From NCBI GenBank assembly GCA_038496445.1, contig JALMLS010000612.1, forward strand, positions 496,001 to 560,000: a DNA stretch of 64,000 bases, in the 5' to 3' direction. The translations under genes and the position numbers were made by a program. Of this stretch, positions 1 to 10,780 are shown one piece after another. This DNA comes from Trichosphaerium sp. ATCC 40318 (taxonomy: Eukaryota; Discosea; Flabellinia; Trichosidae). The notes below the pieces were generated by a model. The model did not search any database. It had not been told where the DNA came from and saw nothing but the letters and a program-made list of their open reading frames with translations. Each line of letters starts with the position of its first letter. Within the stretch, counting starts at the first letter, position 1.

Positions 1-24
1 GGGTTTTTTTTAATGACGCTATAG

Positions 25-321
25 GTTTTTATGATGACGCCACCACCTCTGTATCCACCAGATCCATACTCCATGAATAAGACCGTGATAAATGATATTT
101 TCCCAACACTCATGCCAAGCATCGCTCGCGCTAATGGCCTACCAATACCTATCGACATATTCAATGCTTTAGGTACACAACTTTAGAATGTTTGACCTAA
201 ATTGTTTTCAGGTGGTGTAAATCTGAGTCAACCTGGGATAACATGTGATGGGTGTCACCCTACGTTAAAGGGATATACCGAAATGACGAAGACAATATTT
301 GAGTACATACAAAAGCATTAG
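25..321 (+). CDS. GDSL/SGNH-type hydrolase, C-terminal part
   Basis: This is the 3' end of a gene that begins before the window. Two exons are visible, 25-172 and 212-321, separated by a 39-bp GT-AG intron; an intron end (ctatag) lies just before position 25. The last exon encodes CDGCHPTLKGYTEM and then a stop. The D-G-x-H-P-x-x-x-G-Y pattern is the C-terminal block of SGNH/GDSL esterases, where the Asp and His are part of the catalytic triad (known from the family). The Gly and Ser blocks would lie upstream and cannot be checked. Likely substrate is an ester or acetylated carbohydrate, but nothing here decides that. Confidence 0.7.
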
Positions 322-650
322 CTACAGTAAACAGCACTGTAATCTAACAAAGCTTCTTTTGTTAAACTTAAATACATTTTGCTCTTGCTCAACCAATAAT
401 ACTAAACCTATGAATACTACAATTACACTAGTGAAACTAAATGTCTTCAAATCACTGTACTTAACGTAAAGTGAGAAACTATCAATATTCCACCTGCATA
501 CTGACTGCATTTTGGTCTATATTTTTGTAGTGCTAACACGTCTATCCTTCAAGTAACAACTAACAATAATTATACGCCAAAGTTCGGGTGTGACAACAAC
601 TTCAGTGTCTTTACCACGAAGATAGATACACGTTCTTGACAGCACGTGCA

Positions 651-714
651 GGAGTCATTAGCTTGCGCTCGCTCCGCTCGCTTGAAAAAAAAAAAAAAGG
701 AGTCATTAGCTTGC
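651..714. repeat. 16-bp direct repeat flanking a poly(A)-ended 32-bp insert
   Basis: The 16-mer ggagtcattagcttgc occurs at 651-666 and again at 699-714. Between them is a 32-bp segment ending in 14 A residues. A target-site duplication plus a poly(A) end is what target-primed reverse transcription by a LINE-type element leaves behind. The insert is too short to identify the source. Confidence 0.55.
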
Positions 715-772
715 AGTTACGAAAAGTCAACACTTTCCTTATTTGTGCAAAAAAAAAGTACTCACATTTGCG

Positions 773-1765
773 ATGGACACTTTTGATGAATCCCTATTAG
801 ATGGGGATCGTAGAAATAAGAAACGTGGCGGCATGCATTGGATGGTTCAGACTCTCATTGTCGTATTATTAGTTGTACTCGTTGCTCTAATAGCCGCGGA
901 CGTTTATTTTACGTACAAAAACCATCAAAACGTGCGTAGTATTGGTTTTACAATCAATAAAGCTAAAATAAGCGGTAGCTCCATAAAACCGACACTAACA
1001 CCGATAAACCGTACCTAGTTAACTTGGGTATTATGGGACCAAGAGTACAAGGATATAGAGTGTACTCACAATGCTACAATTTATTTATTTAACCTGTGAA
1101 TAGCTCTGGGCAATTTAGCAACGATTTAGATGCACTAACGGAAAAATGGTGGTCATATTTAAACAACCGCAAAGTAGGACCAAACGATACCATCATTTCA
1201 GACATAGACGATACAGTTCTATCAACGTACAAAGAGTGAGTATACATTAAAAATTTTGACATCTTGATACTGCACGTAGGCTACTTACAACAAAATGGTT
1301 TTGTTATATCCCAGCAAAAGACGTTGCATACATTGAAGCCGCAAAGGCACCTGCAATACCACAAACTAAGCAACTTGTGTCAAATATTGTAGATAAAGGC
1401 TACACGCTCATATTTCTAACAGGCAACAACACACGCACAGCCCACTTCTCACTGCAATGTAGGTCGCCCTGAAAAGTTTAAGAATGCAACATTTGTAAAT
1501 CTCGAAAGAGAAGGCATAAAAGGCTTTTCAAAGATCATTTTCCGTACTCCCGCGCAAGAAAGCCTTTCAGCGATGGCATATAAAGTAAGTCTACAATGAA
1601 TTCCATGATAACTTTAACATCAAAACATAGTCACAGACGCGTGAAGAGCTTCAAAAGAGCGGTTATAACATTATTGGCAGCATGGGCGACCAAATGAGCG
1701 ATATAGTGGGTGGTAATGCCCCATACCAAATGAAAGTACCAAACTACATGTACCTCATACCTTGA
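773..1765 (+). CDS. membrane-anchored HAD-type (class B/plant VSP-like) acid phosphatase
   Basis: Proposed exons are 773-1010, 1044-1059, 1104-1235, 1280-1422, 1463-1584 and 1637-1765, giving 259 residues in one frame. An N-terminal cytosolic stretch is followed by one membrane segment (about residues 22-45), so this looks like a type II membrane protein. HAD motifs appear in order: ISDIDDTVLST (motif I, nucleophile Asp), then FLTGRPEKFKNAT (motif II region) and GSMGDQMSDIVGG (Asp pair near the end). These match secreted acid phosphatases that hydrolyse phosphomonoesters. The fourth intron has a GC donor (1423-1462). The 16-bp micro-exon at 1044-1059 is the least certain part; it was chosen because it alone keeps the frame. 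Confidence 0.78.
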
Positions 1766-1941
1766 TTGCACAAAACTTGTAGAGCGAAAGAAGTAGATCA
1801 AATACAAGAAAAAATTTCAAAAAACAATTAATAAAACTAACCTTCATCTTGTACGCCTCTAGTATTGTCAGACACTGGGCGCAACCTACTATCCATTTCT
1901 TGGCTCTAAGTCATACAAGCTAATTTATTTCTGTTTCGCGT

Positions 1942-2678
1942 CTACGCAAGCCACAAAGCCCATAGGGCGAATAATAATACAATGAAAAAGCTTGGTACTC
2001 CTAGGATGGATGATGGCGAGCAGTGGTCGCTACTGTCGCCATTCTTCGTATTCAAGGTCCAAGTGCGATTGACTAGGATAAGTTTTAGTGCATCAACGTT
2101 AAACAGCAGAAAATCTCTTACCAATATTGAAACTCCATACGTCTGAAAAAGCGCATGGCCAGCATGATACAGACCAACACGGTTGATTTGTTCCACCTGT
2201 TACCATTAACGTGTTACTATCTCTCATAGTTGCTAAATGGAACACGCGCGCTAATAGCGTAATATTAGTACATTGGTAGTAGCTAGAGGATCAAAGTAGC
2301 AAAATTAGAAACATTTAGTGTATTTTACCAGGTGGGAACGTAGGATTGTTTGGATCGTTGTTTTTGCCGCCATCACTCAATTTAACCCACTCAAGAGTAT
2401 CTAAACGACAATCAGTTACAGACCTTTGTAGGACACAGCACCTTTGTGAAGCATCCAAACGTCATTAAACATGCTTCGTGAGACAGTTTGAAGTTTAGTT
2501 TGTTCCTTTCTGCTTCCGCCAAATGCTATCGCGGAGGTAGCGTTTACGTCAACCACTGTCTGTCCGAAACGCATGGATTCTATACTAGGTTACCAATAAT
2601 TATACTAGATAGCGTACGCGCATCAACCGCGATAACCAACACCAAAATACAGCATGCCAGCTGCCAAGCTCTGTGCAT
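1942..2678 (-). CDS. small secreted kelch-repeat protein with hydrophobic C-terminal tail
   Basis: Exons on the minus strand are 2678-2618, 2579-2442, 2400-2329, 2250-2122 and 2072-1942, totalling 176 residues in frame. A signal peptide (about residues 1-20, ending near VDA) is followed by kelch-type motifs: FNDVWMLHKDTLEWVKL, then the double Gly in LMVTGGTNQ, then FSDVWSFNI with NRTWTL. The last 20 residues are hydrophobic with almost no charged tail, as in GPI-anchored or C-terminally anchored proteins. Kelch proteins normally close a beta-propeller of 5-7 blades; this has only about three, so it may oligomerise or be a reduced copy. Its start lies 89 bp from the start of uL22 on the other strand. 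Confidence 0.72.
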
Positions 2679-2767
2679 TTTTTAGTCGTGAAGTGGTTTT
2701 GCGGCAAGAATTTACCGAAGTGGTCAAGAAACGTCAGGTTGAATTTTTTGCTAACTAGATCACATCA

Positions 2768-3698
2768 ATGCCTCGCTGTACATCATACACCTACTCACCA
2801 ACGAAGGAGGCAAAAGGTACAGCGTATTCGTGGGTTTTTATCGTGTATTAACATTGGATAGCCGCTAAGGCCCGCGCCAGCCGCTTGCGTGTGCATTTCA
2901 AGGTATGTAATTAGCACCGTATAGAGCAGAAAAAAACTTGGGTGGGGAAAGATCCGCGAACAAGTTTTTGTTTAGGGATATCTTCCTCATTCTAGTCGTC
3001 TTTGGCATTTTTACGCTTAAAAGCGTTTTTCTAAGCGATCTGTTAGAACACATACGAAACTGCCCGCACTATCAAAGGAAAGACTTTGGGTGATGCCAAA
3101 CGCTACCTCCATGATGTCTTGCACTTCAGAAGGATTGTGCCATTTAGAAAATTTACTGGTGGTCCAGGCAAACACGCACAAAACAAAGAGCACAAAAAAC
3201 ACTACGCTGGTGGTAAATGGCCTCTTAAGAGCGCCAAACACTTGCTCAACCTTTTGCGTAATGTTGAAGCCAACGCACAGGTATGTATATTCGTCAGGGT
3301 GGCTCAGTAAGCGTATAAAACGCGTTTCGATGCAGATTACGACAAAAAACTCCAATTGCCTTTTCTTTGTCCATTTTGTACCAAATTCTTGATTCTGACG
3401 TTCCTAATTAGATGAAAAATCTCGACCTTAACCGTTGTGTAATCAAACACATCCAAGTTAACCGCGCCAGCAACTTGCGTAGACGTACTTACAGAGCTCA
3501 TGGTCGTATCAACCGTACGTATTTTGCGAATGCAATGTAATATTTGATTTAAATCTGTTTCTTACGCCTGTTTTTTTAGCATACTTGTGCTCCCCTTGCC
3601 ATGTTGAAATTATTGTTGAAGAGAAACAAGAAACCGTTCAAAAGCCAAGCAAAAAGGCCGACAAAGCCCCAGCTGAGGAAGAAATGGCACTCGATTAA
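2768..3698 (+). CDS. RPL17: 60S ribosomal protein uL22 (L17)
   Basis: Five exons (2768-2816, 2862-2902, 3047-3280, 3412-3514, 3580-3698) give 181 residues. Family landmarks are clear: the [16 protein letters not shown] region, [23 protein letters not shown] near the middle and HIQVNRA...[13 protein letters not shown], the extended hairpin that lines the exit tunnel of the large subunit. The length is typical of eukaryotic uL22 and the tail is acidic and Lys-rich. Intron 2 is unusually long for this window (144 bp); I looked for box C/D snoRNA motifs in it and did not see a convincing pair. An AATAAA signal follows the stop at 3702-3707. Confidence 0.95.
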
Positions 3699-4253
3699 AA
3701 CAATAAATTTTCAAGCGTGTACCATTTGTTTAATTATGTGTCTTGTTCTGTTTGTTGTATAGCCGTATTTTTTATGGATATCACTTAGTAATGACACGTC
3801 TGCGCAGTTGTAACGAAACAGTTAAAATGTCATTTGACACCATCAAAGCGAAATGTTGTTTTCGCGGTAATTGAAGCGTTGCATTTCCAATACAAGCACA
3901 ACCGTAATTTTTTTGTGCTGGTTCGGAACCTAATTATTTTGCGGACAAATTTTATAGTTTTGAGTCAACGCTTATCAAGGTGTCATTGTAACTTGTTTGG
4001 CACAGTATTGAAGACACACGTACTGACACTAGATAACGGTAAGAGAAGCACTGGTACATATAATGTCGCTTTGTAGTTGTTTTTGTAATACATACAAACG
4101 CAAAGTATTCCATAGGCGATCTATCGCGTGTGCGATTGCGCTGCGCGAGTACTGTAATTAAACTCTAGCTCAGAAGAGATATCAAAAGTGTTCCAAATAA
4201 AAGTTTTATCAAACTGGCGTTAGCTTAATTTACAACATAATTACACGAATCAA
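3699..4253. other. intergenic, no gene seen
   Basis: About 550 bp between uL22 and ABCE1. Short open frames occur but show no family motifs, no spliced continuation and no codon pattern like the neighbours. The poly(A) signal of uL22 and the promoter of ABCE1 must lie here. Confidence 0.5.
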
Positions 4254-7135
4254 ATGAACATTATAGATAGGCAACCAGGCCTCTCCACGCGAATTGCAGT
4301 GGTAATGCCATCACGCTGCAAACCGAGTAGATGCGCTTTAGAATGCAAAAAATCATGTATGTACGCCAAATGGCGCGAGTTAGCTTCAAATGTCAGTATT
4401 GCTAAAATGTTTGTAGGTCCTGTAAACAAGACTGGCAAGAAATGTATGACCGTCACGCGCAAAGACAAGCAAGTAGATATAGCTGAGGATTTATGTATTG
4501 GTTGTGGCATTTGTGTTACAGCCTGCCCATTCAAAGCTATCAAGATAATCAACCTACCAAAGGCATTGTTGAAAGAAGCTACTCACAGATATGGCGCGAA
4601 CGGATTCAAACTACATCGTTTTCCTCTACCGAGAAGAGGAGAAGTGCTCGGTCTCTTGGGAATGAATGGTATCGGCAAATCAACTGCTGTGCGTATACTA
4701 TGTGGTAAACTGAAGCCAAACCTTGGGGTGGCTGGTGAGGCACCAGGTTGGTCAGAAATCATAAAGAACTTCAGAGGATCTCCTGTACAAGCCTTGCTTC
4801 TGAATCTTCTAGACGAAAAATCTAAGGTACATACTCTAGTAGTACATCAGTTGAAGTAATGTTGTGTTAGGCTGTAGTTAAACCTCAACACGTTGACTTT
4901 TTGCCTAAAATCATCAAAAAAACTGTTGGCGAAATTTTGCGTAAAAAAGATGAACGTGGTTGTTTAGATAAAGTAGTAAAGGTGAGATTTTACACATACA
5001 TTGTGTATTTGTAGTACGTGGCATTAATTTTCTTTTTTGTAGATTCTTGATTTACGTCATCGTCTTGATACTCCAGTTCCAGAACTCAGTGGAGGTGAAC
5101 TTCAACGCTTTGCTATTGCTGTGGCTTGCTTAAGAAAAGCTAGCATGTACGAGTTTTATTTTGAACTTATTGCTCTTGGGTTAACGACTATCATAGCTAT
5201 ATCTTCGATGAGCCATGCTCATACCTCGATATTAAACAGCGCATACGCGCTGCACGTGTCATTCGCGATGTACGACTAATTTCATTTTTTTTGTTGATAG
5301 CTAATTTTTTGTATGTAGCTTGTAGACATGGACACATACGTAGTCGTTGTTGAACATGATCTAGCGATGCTTAATTATATGTGTGACGCTGTTCAGTTAT
5401 TCTATGGTAAACCTGGAGGTTATGGGGTTGTAACAAAACCTATTGGATGCAGCCAAGGTATGTACTAAAAGCTTTTGGCGTTTGCTCAAAAACTATAATT
5501 TCGACCCAACCGGATTCAAAAATCTCGTCTCTTCAATTGGATACGGCCATACAACCATGAAAACTCCGTGTCTCTTTCCGAACCGCGAAGATAAGCATGG
5601 TATGGCCCTGCCAGTACTTGGGTCCGTGAGGACCAGGGAACGTAGGGTGCTGTATTCATTTTGCTTTTTCTTCCTGCCCAATACCTCGCATGGGTTGTCT
5701 CCCCGTTACTCGTTTTGAAAGAGCAGTTACTTACATTAACAGACACAGATAATATTTTTACTTATCCTTCTTTTCTACCGATATATATATCGTTTTCTTC
5801 TTACAATTGTTTTAGGGATAAACATTTTCATGAATGGTTACATTCCAACAGAGAACATTAAATTCCGTAAAGAAGCATTGCAGTTTAGCGTAACAGCCTA
5901 TGATGACCTTGAGCTTAATCAGCCCAAATCCAAATTAAGTGCACGGACATACCCCAAATTAGTAAAAACGCTTGGTATGTAAACTATCCTTTATTGGTCA
6001 TTTTCTTACTCACATATCAATAGGAAACTTTGAATTAACTATAGAAGAGGGATACTATAAAGAATCAGAAGTAACTGTACTATTGGGCGAAAACGCCACA
6101 GGGAAATCTACTTTTATGAAGTACGTGTTTTAAAGAGATTTCCTTAGTTTAACTGGCTTCTCTTTAGGCTGCTTGCTGGTAGACTTGTTGATGACAATAA
6201 AACCAAAGTGATAGATGAGCGCGTAAAGGTTAGCTACAAGCCTCAGTTGGTATCAGTCACATCTACTGTACGTCGTATACAAAAAGAGCTTTGACTTTTT
6301 TTGACTATTTGCGTCTAAGTGACTTTGTTTAGGTGAGAATAACAGTTGAAGAACTACTAAATAATAAAACTCGTGGTACTTGGACTAATACAAGATTCAT
6401 GAAAGATGTCATAAAACCTCTTGGGATACATACTATGGTAGACGCTCAACGAAAAGTACGTCTCAAGAAGAGAACTCATTCCCAAGAACGAAAACCACCT
6501 CGAACTTATTTTGTAAACTAATACGAATGTAGGTTAGAGACCTCTCTGGTGGTGAAATGCAACGTGTTGCAATAGCACTATGCCTTTGTAAACCAGCTGA
6601 AGTATATCTCATAGATGAGCCTTCTGCGTATTTGGATTCAGATCAACGTATCCTATTAGCTAAAGTAATCAAAAGGTAAATCGAAACAGTTTCTTGCAAG
6701 TAAACGAAGTATTGTTTACGTGTTCTTTAGGTATATCTTACAGTCCAAGAAAACAGCTTTTATCGTTGAACATGATCTTATTATGGCAACATATATGGCT
6801 GACAAGATTATTTGCTACTCTGGCACACCCTCAGCCAAGTGTGTAGCATCAAGGTATTAAGTTTGTTTTAACGACGACTAAACTATGGTGTAGGCCTCTC
6901 TCGATCAAAGATGGTATCAGTATGTTCCTAGCATCCCTAGAGATTACAATGCGTCTTATCCAACCATCCATGAGACCTAGGTTCAACAAATTTGGATCTG
7001 AAAAGGACAAGTACGCATAGAAGACATCCCTTCAACTAGCCAATGTCTTACCTATTTTTTTCGTTTTATAGGATTCAAAAAAGGAAAGGAGATTACTTTC
7101 TAACGAGTTACGATGCCAATTATTGGCGCTCATAA
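4254..7135 (+). CDS. ABCE1: ABCE1/Rli1, ribosome-recycling Fe-S ATPase
   Basis: Fourteen exons give about 621 residues, the usual length. Exons: 4254-4356, 4417-4826, 4871-4981, 5043-5146, 5197-5269, 5319-5457, 5816-5974, 6024-6120, 6168-6267, 6333-6455, 6533-6675, 6731-6853, 6894-7010, 7072-7135. The N-terminal 4Fe-4S clusters are visible (KCxxxKxC-type start and [13 protein letters not shown]). The first ATPase has Walker [10 protein letters not shown], signature [11 protein letters not shown] and Walker [12 protein letters not shown]. The second has [20 protein letters not shown] and [15 protein letters not shown]1 splits terminated ribosomes into subunits in the cytosol. Intron 1 (4357-4416) is 60 bp, a multiple of three and stop-free; removing it restores the conserved [13 protein letters not shown]. 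The 358-bp intron 5458-5815 holds a 5S rRNA gene. Confidence 0.96.
5539..5657 (+). rRNA. 5S ribosomal RNA gene inside an ABCE1 intron
   Basis: Positions 5539-5657 (119 nt) carry the 5S signature. The 5' end GGATACGGCCATAC pairs with the 3' end GCTGTATTC to form helix I over nine base pairs (two of them G-U). In between are GATAAGCATGG, the internal control region (box A type), and CCAGTACTTGGGT followed by AGGGAACG and GGGTGCTGTA, the conserved loop E/D part. A T-run (cattttgctttttc) follows directly and would stop RNA polymerase III. The gene is in the same direction as ABCE1, with the host donor GTATGT 81 bp upstream and the acceptor 158 bp downstream. The RNA is a structural part of the 60S subunit. 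The exact ends are estimated from pairing. Confidence 0.93.
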
Positions 7136-7604
7136 AAGGGGCTACAAGGGACCAAAGTAAGTGAACATTAAACTCCAATACAGTACTAAATACGCAATTA
7201 GTCCAAGCCAAAAAACCCAATCTGCAACAAAGCCATGGTAGGCTCTCTAAGCGCTCTTTGTGTCATTGAATGTACGTTCATAATATCTGTATAGGATTTA
7301 ACTAAGTCTTACTAGCAGCTCAGTTATGAACAGAGCGAACAAGATGAACATTTAAAGCAACATCTGTAAAGATGATAAGTTCTTAAAGACCAATAAATAG
7401 TTTTCTAACAAAGACATTCCTTCCAATCTACATTGCTGTCAAGGTTTTACCTGTTGTTGCTATTAAACTTTACGAGAAAAAATTAAAAAAGTTCAGTGGT
7501 GACATAGCGTTCGGGCTCATTCTTCAATGAAACGTTCAAGAGTTTTTCACAAAATTCTCACAGTCAAACGATAGTTTACACCCTTATTCTTCCTAAACCC
7601 TACA
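7136..7604. other. intergenic, no gene seen
   Basis: About 470 bp between ABCE1 and the next plus-strand gene. Small frames on both strands look like chance; no RNA fold or repeat stood out. Confidence 0.45.
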
Positions 7605-8030
7605 ATGTCTGCAGAAAAGGATGTAGCACAAGCCCAAACACTTGAAGAGCGTGTTATAGCTATGTTTCGTACTTATGGTGAAATGCGTACGAAAGCAAGG
7701 ACAAAAGAAGATGTAGAGGCAGCTCTTGGTTTCTTAAACGCAAAGGAGAACTCCTGTACATTTATTATAAACAATAGTAAAAAAATAGCATTTTCTGGAT
7801 ACAAGGAATGGCTCAAACATATTGATGACGCGAGGCTACAACAATCGATCGATATGGTACCTATTAGTGATAAAATCACGTTTTGTGAAAAGACAATGGT
7901 ACTTGATTGTACTTGCTTCAAAGTGATTAAGGGTATCAAGTCGCCACCCTTCCATATCATAGCACAGATTGTTCTAGAAGACGGACAGCCTAAGTTCAGC
8001 CACTGTGATATCTATACCAGTCAAACCTAA
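7605..8030 (+). CDS. hypothetical 141-residue intronless protein
   Basis: A single open frame from ATG to TAA with no intron, unusual here. The protein is mixed alpha/beta: a charged N-terminal helix (about residues 8-50), then strands with VLDCTCFKVIKG and FHIIAQIVLEDGQPKFSHCDIY near the end. The size and the helix-then-strands order resemble SnoaL/NTF2-like folds, but that is only an impression from composition. It has no signal peptide or membrane segment. I do not recognise the family. It reads in the same direction as ABCE1 and the surface protein downstream. Confidence 0.6.
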   Translation: MSAEKDVAQAQTLEERVIAMFRTYGEMRTKARTKEDVEAALGFLNAKENSCTFIINNSKKIAFSGYKEWLKHIDDARLQQSIDMVPISDKITFCEKTMVLDCTCFKVIKGIKSPPFHIIAQIVLEDGQPKFSHCDIYTSQT

Positions 8031-8237
8031 AATAAACCTTTTTGTAACATAATCAGGCTGAATTGATTTACACATTTTAGTTTCTAATGTTGGGGACATA
8101 GTGTTACATATCACAACGTTTTCATAGAGTACCATTTTCGTCCGAAACAGTAAAAATGGTTTAGCCCAAAAGATACCACATATTTAGTCGAATTTTCCTA
8201 CATTTTGGCACTGCCACACCTACCAGTGGTTAACAAT

Positions 8238-8597
8238 ATGTGCGAAGGTCAAATTATTACACCGAACAAGCGAAGGCTTGACCGAAAGCGAACACGCCAT
8301 TACATATTTGCATTTGCTGTCCTACTCAAACACCTTCTCTTTTTTTTTTCTGTTGGTTTCAGCACCTTCGGTAAAATGTGTAGCCCAACGCTTAGTCTGG
8401 CGTGCTACAACAGCTTACTAAGTTACAAAGCGAAGTTCCGAACTTTGTATCACGTTATAAGTATGTGTAAAACGGTTCACAAGCACGTGCGATACGTAAA
8501 AAGTGATAAACAAGCACAACAGACCTATCAACAAATACAACAGCTTTTGTCACAAACCTTTTTTTTGCAAGTTGCAACGCAGTGCACATTAAGATAA
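8238..8597 (+). CDS. possible short protein, low confidence
   Basis: An open frame of 119 codons from an ATG at 8238. It is rich in basic and Gln residues towards the end (QQTYQQIQQLL) with a hydrophobic stretch in the middle. An acceptor-like pyrimidine tract ending in tttcag sits inside it near 8340-8360, so the real structure, if any, may differ. No homology is recognised. It could be chance. Confidence 0.25.
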   Translation: MCEGQIITPNKRRLDRKRTRHYIFAFAVLLKHLLFFFSVGFSTFGKMCSPTLSLACYNSLLSYKAKFRTLYHVISMCKTVHKHVRYVKSDKQAQQTYQQIQQLLSQTFFLQVATQCTLR

Positions 8598-8724
8598 ATA
8601 TGCATTGTTTCCTGAATACCCTACTATTATTCAGCGATTGTATTTAACGAGACTGTCCAAAACTCTCCAACTTTTTTACGAACACTTTTTGAAAGTTGTA
8701 GCAATACACCACAACAGACTAAGT

Positions 8725-10588
8725 ATGTTCTCCTTTAGATGCGTTTTTATACTGGCTTCCATTGTTATCGCTGGTACTTATCCGCCTTTAAAGTACTTCG
8801 TTTAAAAACAAGAATTGCTAGCTCATGTCACTGTGGGTGCCAACAAGTGGGAGGATATTCAAGCGTTTAATGATGTCGCAAAAATGCTTGATGACACTGA
8901 ACACCTTGATAACCCTTTAGTAGCCACTGGTGATATCACTGGTCATGGTTCTACAATATGCATTGTGTCATCAATTGAAAACAAAACCTTTGTTGGCGAT
9001 ACCTTATCATTTGTGGATGCTAGTGGCGTTTTGGTGGTAGTAGGAACGCAAGAGAGTACGAACTTGTTGATCCTTTTGGGCTTTGCTAACATAAGTGCTA
9101 GGCATCTCTTCTAAAACAGCGACAGTACTTCGCGTATTCGGTAAGGATAGAACGTACGGTGTTGTGTATGGAAACAATGAGTTTTCCATTGTTTCTTGCG
9201 ATAAACTACGTGAACTCAAGCGTGGATTTAACCCTTTAGCTTGCCGTATGAGGTTCATTAGTGCTAATGCAGCAGGAGTACGTTGTCACATTTTGGTTTT
9301 AGGTCTTCAGTTTAAAGAATCACGTGATACCAAATACAAGGCATCATTGTTTTTAAAACATTGTCAGGTGTTCCAGATATCAGAAGCAATTGAATTTATC
9401 GAACCTTCAGTGGTGGCTCCTTTCAGGTTTGGATTCACTTACGATTCTTGTATGTTTTGTTTGCAACGTTCCACTAATAGGTACCTAGCTTCAAAAACGT
9501 ATGTCATTGTAAACGACTATGCTAACATGGAGGATGTATTTCCAATTTATGTTGATGCAGTGTCACGAAATGTTACCATTGATTTTGGTGAAGGCACTTG
9601 TACGTGAAATTCAAAGCATCTAACCATCGAAACTGTGTATTAGATTCATTTTTTGACCTTTTTTTTTTCATTCCAGTTACTACTGCGAGACTATTTGGTG
9701 GTGATGTTTCTGTTGATGATAGTGGGTGTATTGTTGCTGTCTTTAGGAGCGAGAAATCATCGATTATGAAAAGATCTAATGATAATGGTATAATGAGAAT
9801 GACCGTATTGAAGGGAAACGAGACAGTAAGCCAAACAAACTTTTGTATGTTTTTCATCGCACATTTTTACACGTGATAGTTTCTCTATGACTACACTCTC
9901 ATAAATACGTCATTCGTATTACAACCATCCATTGATCTCGCATATGATTCTGTATTCGACCAGTTCGCATTAATTTATGGAGAAAGAACAGACGTTGGTG
10001 CTATCGAAATTAAAGTAGTTCAATTCCAAGTCATGTGTGCAGCAAATGCAAAAGTTACAGTGATCGGTACAGCAAATGTCTCAACAAGCACTAATCGCAA
10101 TGCTGTTTCATATTCAATTGTTGCATCTCCGTCAGCTGAAAGCACTTTCATTGCAACTTATACCAACGGAACAAACACGTACATGTCAGCGTTGTCATCT
10201 ACAGCTTCGTCTGTTAACATTGCTCTCCCAAATAATGTGTTTGAAGATCCCAGGATAACTAGAGTGGCATGGATTCAAGGACAATCGAATGGTATTGGAA
10301 TTGTAAGTTAGACTGTATCTCAATAGGCATTATTTTATGACATTTATTTAGGTTGTAGCTCGAACTGAAAGAAGTCTGCCTGAAGGGTATAACTCAACAA
10401 CATCATTTATTGTTGTCGACACTTGTCCAATGTCTCCATCTGGGTCAGGACCAACAAGCATGACAGAACCTGGCATGGTGACGGCACCACCAACGGTTTC
10501 CCCTACCACTATCAGCGCACCTACAAGCAATGCTCATGAGCTTGCAACACGCTTACTATTCTTTGTATTCACCCTATTGATCTTGTAA
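8725..10588 (+). CDS. secreted, probably GPI-anchored surface protein of unknown family
   Basis: Exons 8725-8773, 8822-9055, 9102-9599, 9677-9825, 9880-10302 and 10352-10588 give 529 residues in one frame. It opens with a signal peptide (MFSFRCVFILASIVIA). Near the end is a Pro/Thr/Ser-rich stalk (about residues 475-505) and then a terminal hydrophobic run ending LLFFVFTLLIL with no charged tail, the pattern of a GPI addition signal. The body is beta-rich with repeated short hydrophobic strands and many Asn-X-Ser/Thr sites, but I cannot assign a domain. A 54-bp stop-free stretch at 9427-9480 could be a further intron. Likely cell-surface or wall role. Confidence 0.75.
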
Positions 10589-10780
10589 ACGTAAAACAGA
10601 ACAGTTCCGTCCCTCTAGTCTACCGCTATTTGTAGTACCAATAAACATACTTTACCTCACACTTTGGAGGATAGAAGAGAAACAATGAACAGAAAGGTGA
10701 TGTGTAAGTGTCAAACTATTTAATTTATTCCCTTTAAAACAAAACAGCTGTTTCTTGTGTTTTTTCTCTTGGGTGTTGGT

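Noticed and set aside
2903-3046. Possible snoRNA in the 144-bp intron of uL22
   Set aside because: No box C (RTGATGA) with box D (CTGA) at suitable spacing and no H/ACA pattern was found.
3017-3355. 112-codon minus-strand frame
   Set aside because: It is antisense to the uL22 exons and introns.
5493-5746. Minus-strand open frames of 62 and 76 codons
   Set aside because: They are antisense reading of the 5S rRNA gene and have no coding support.
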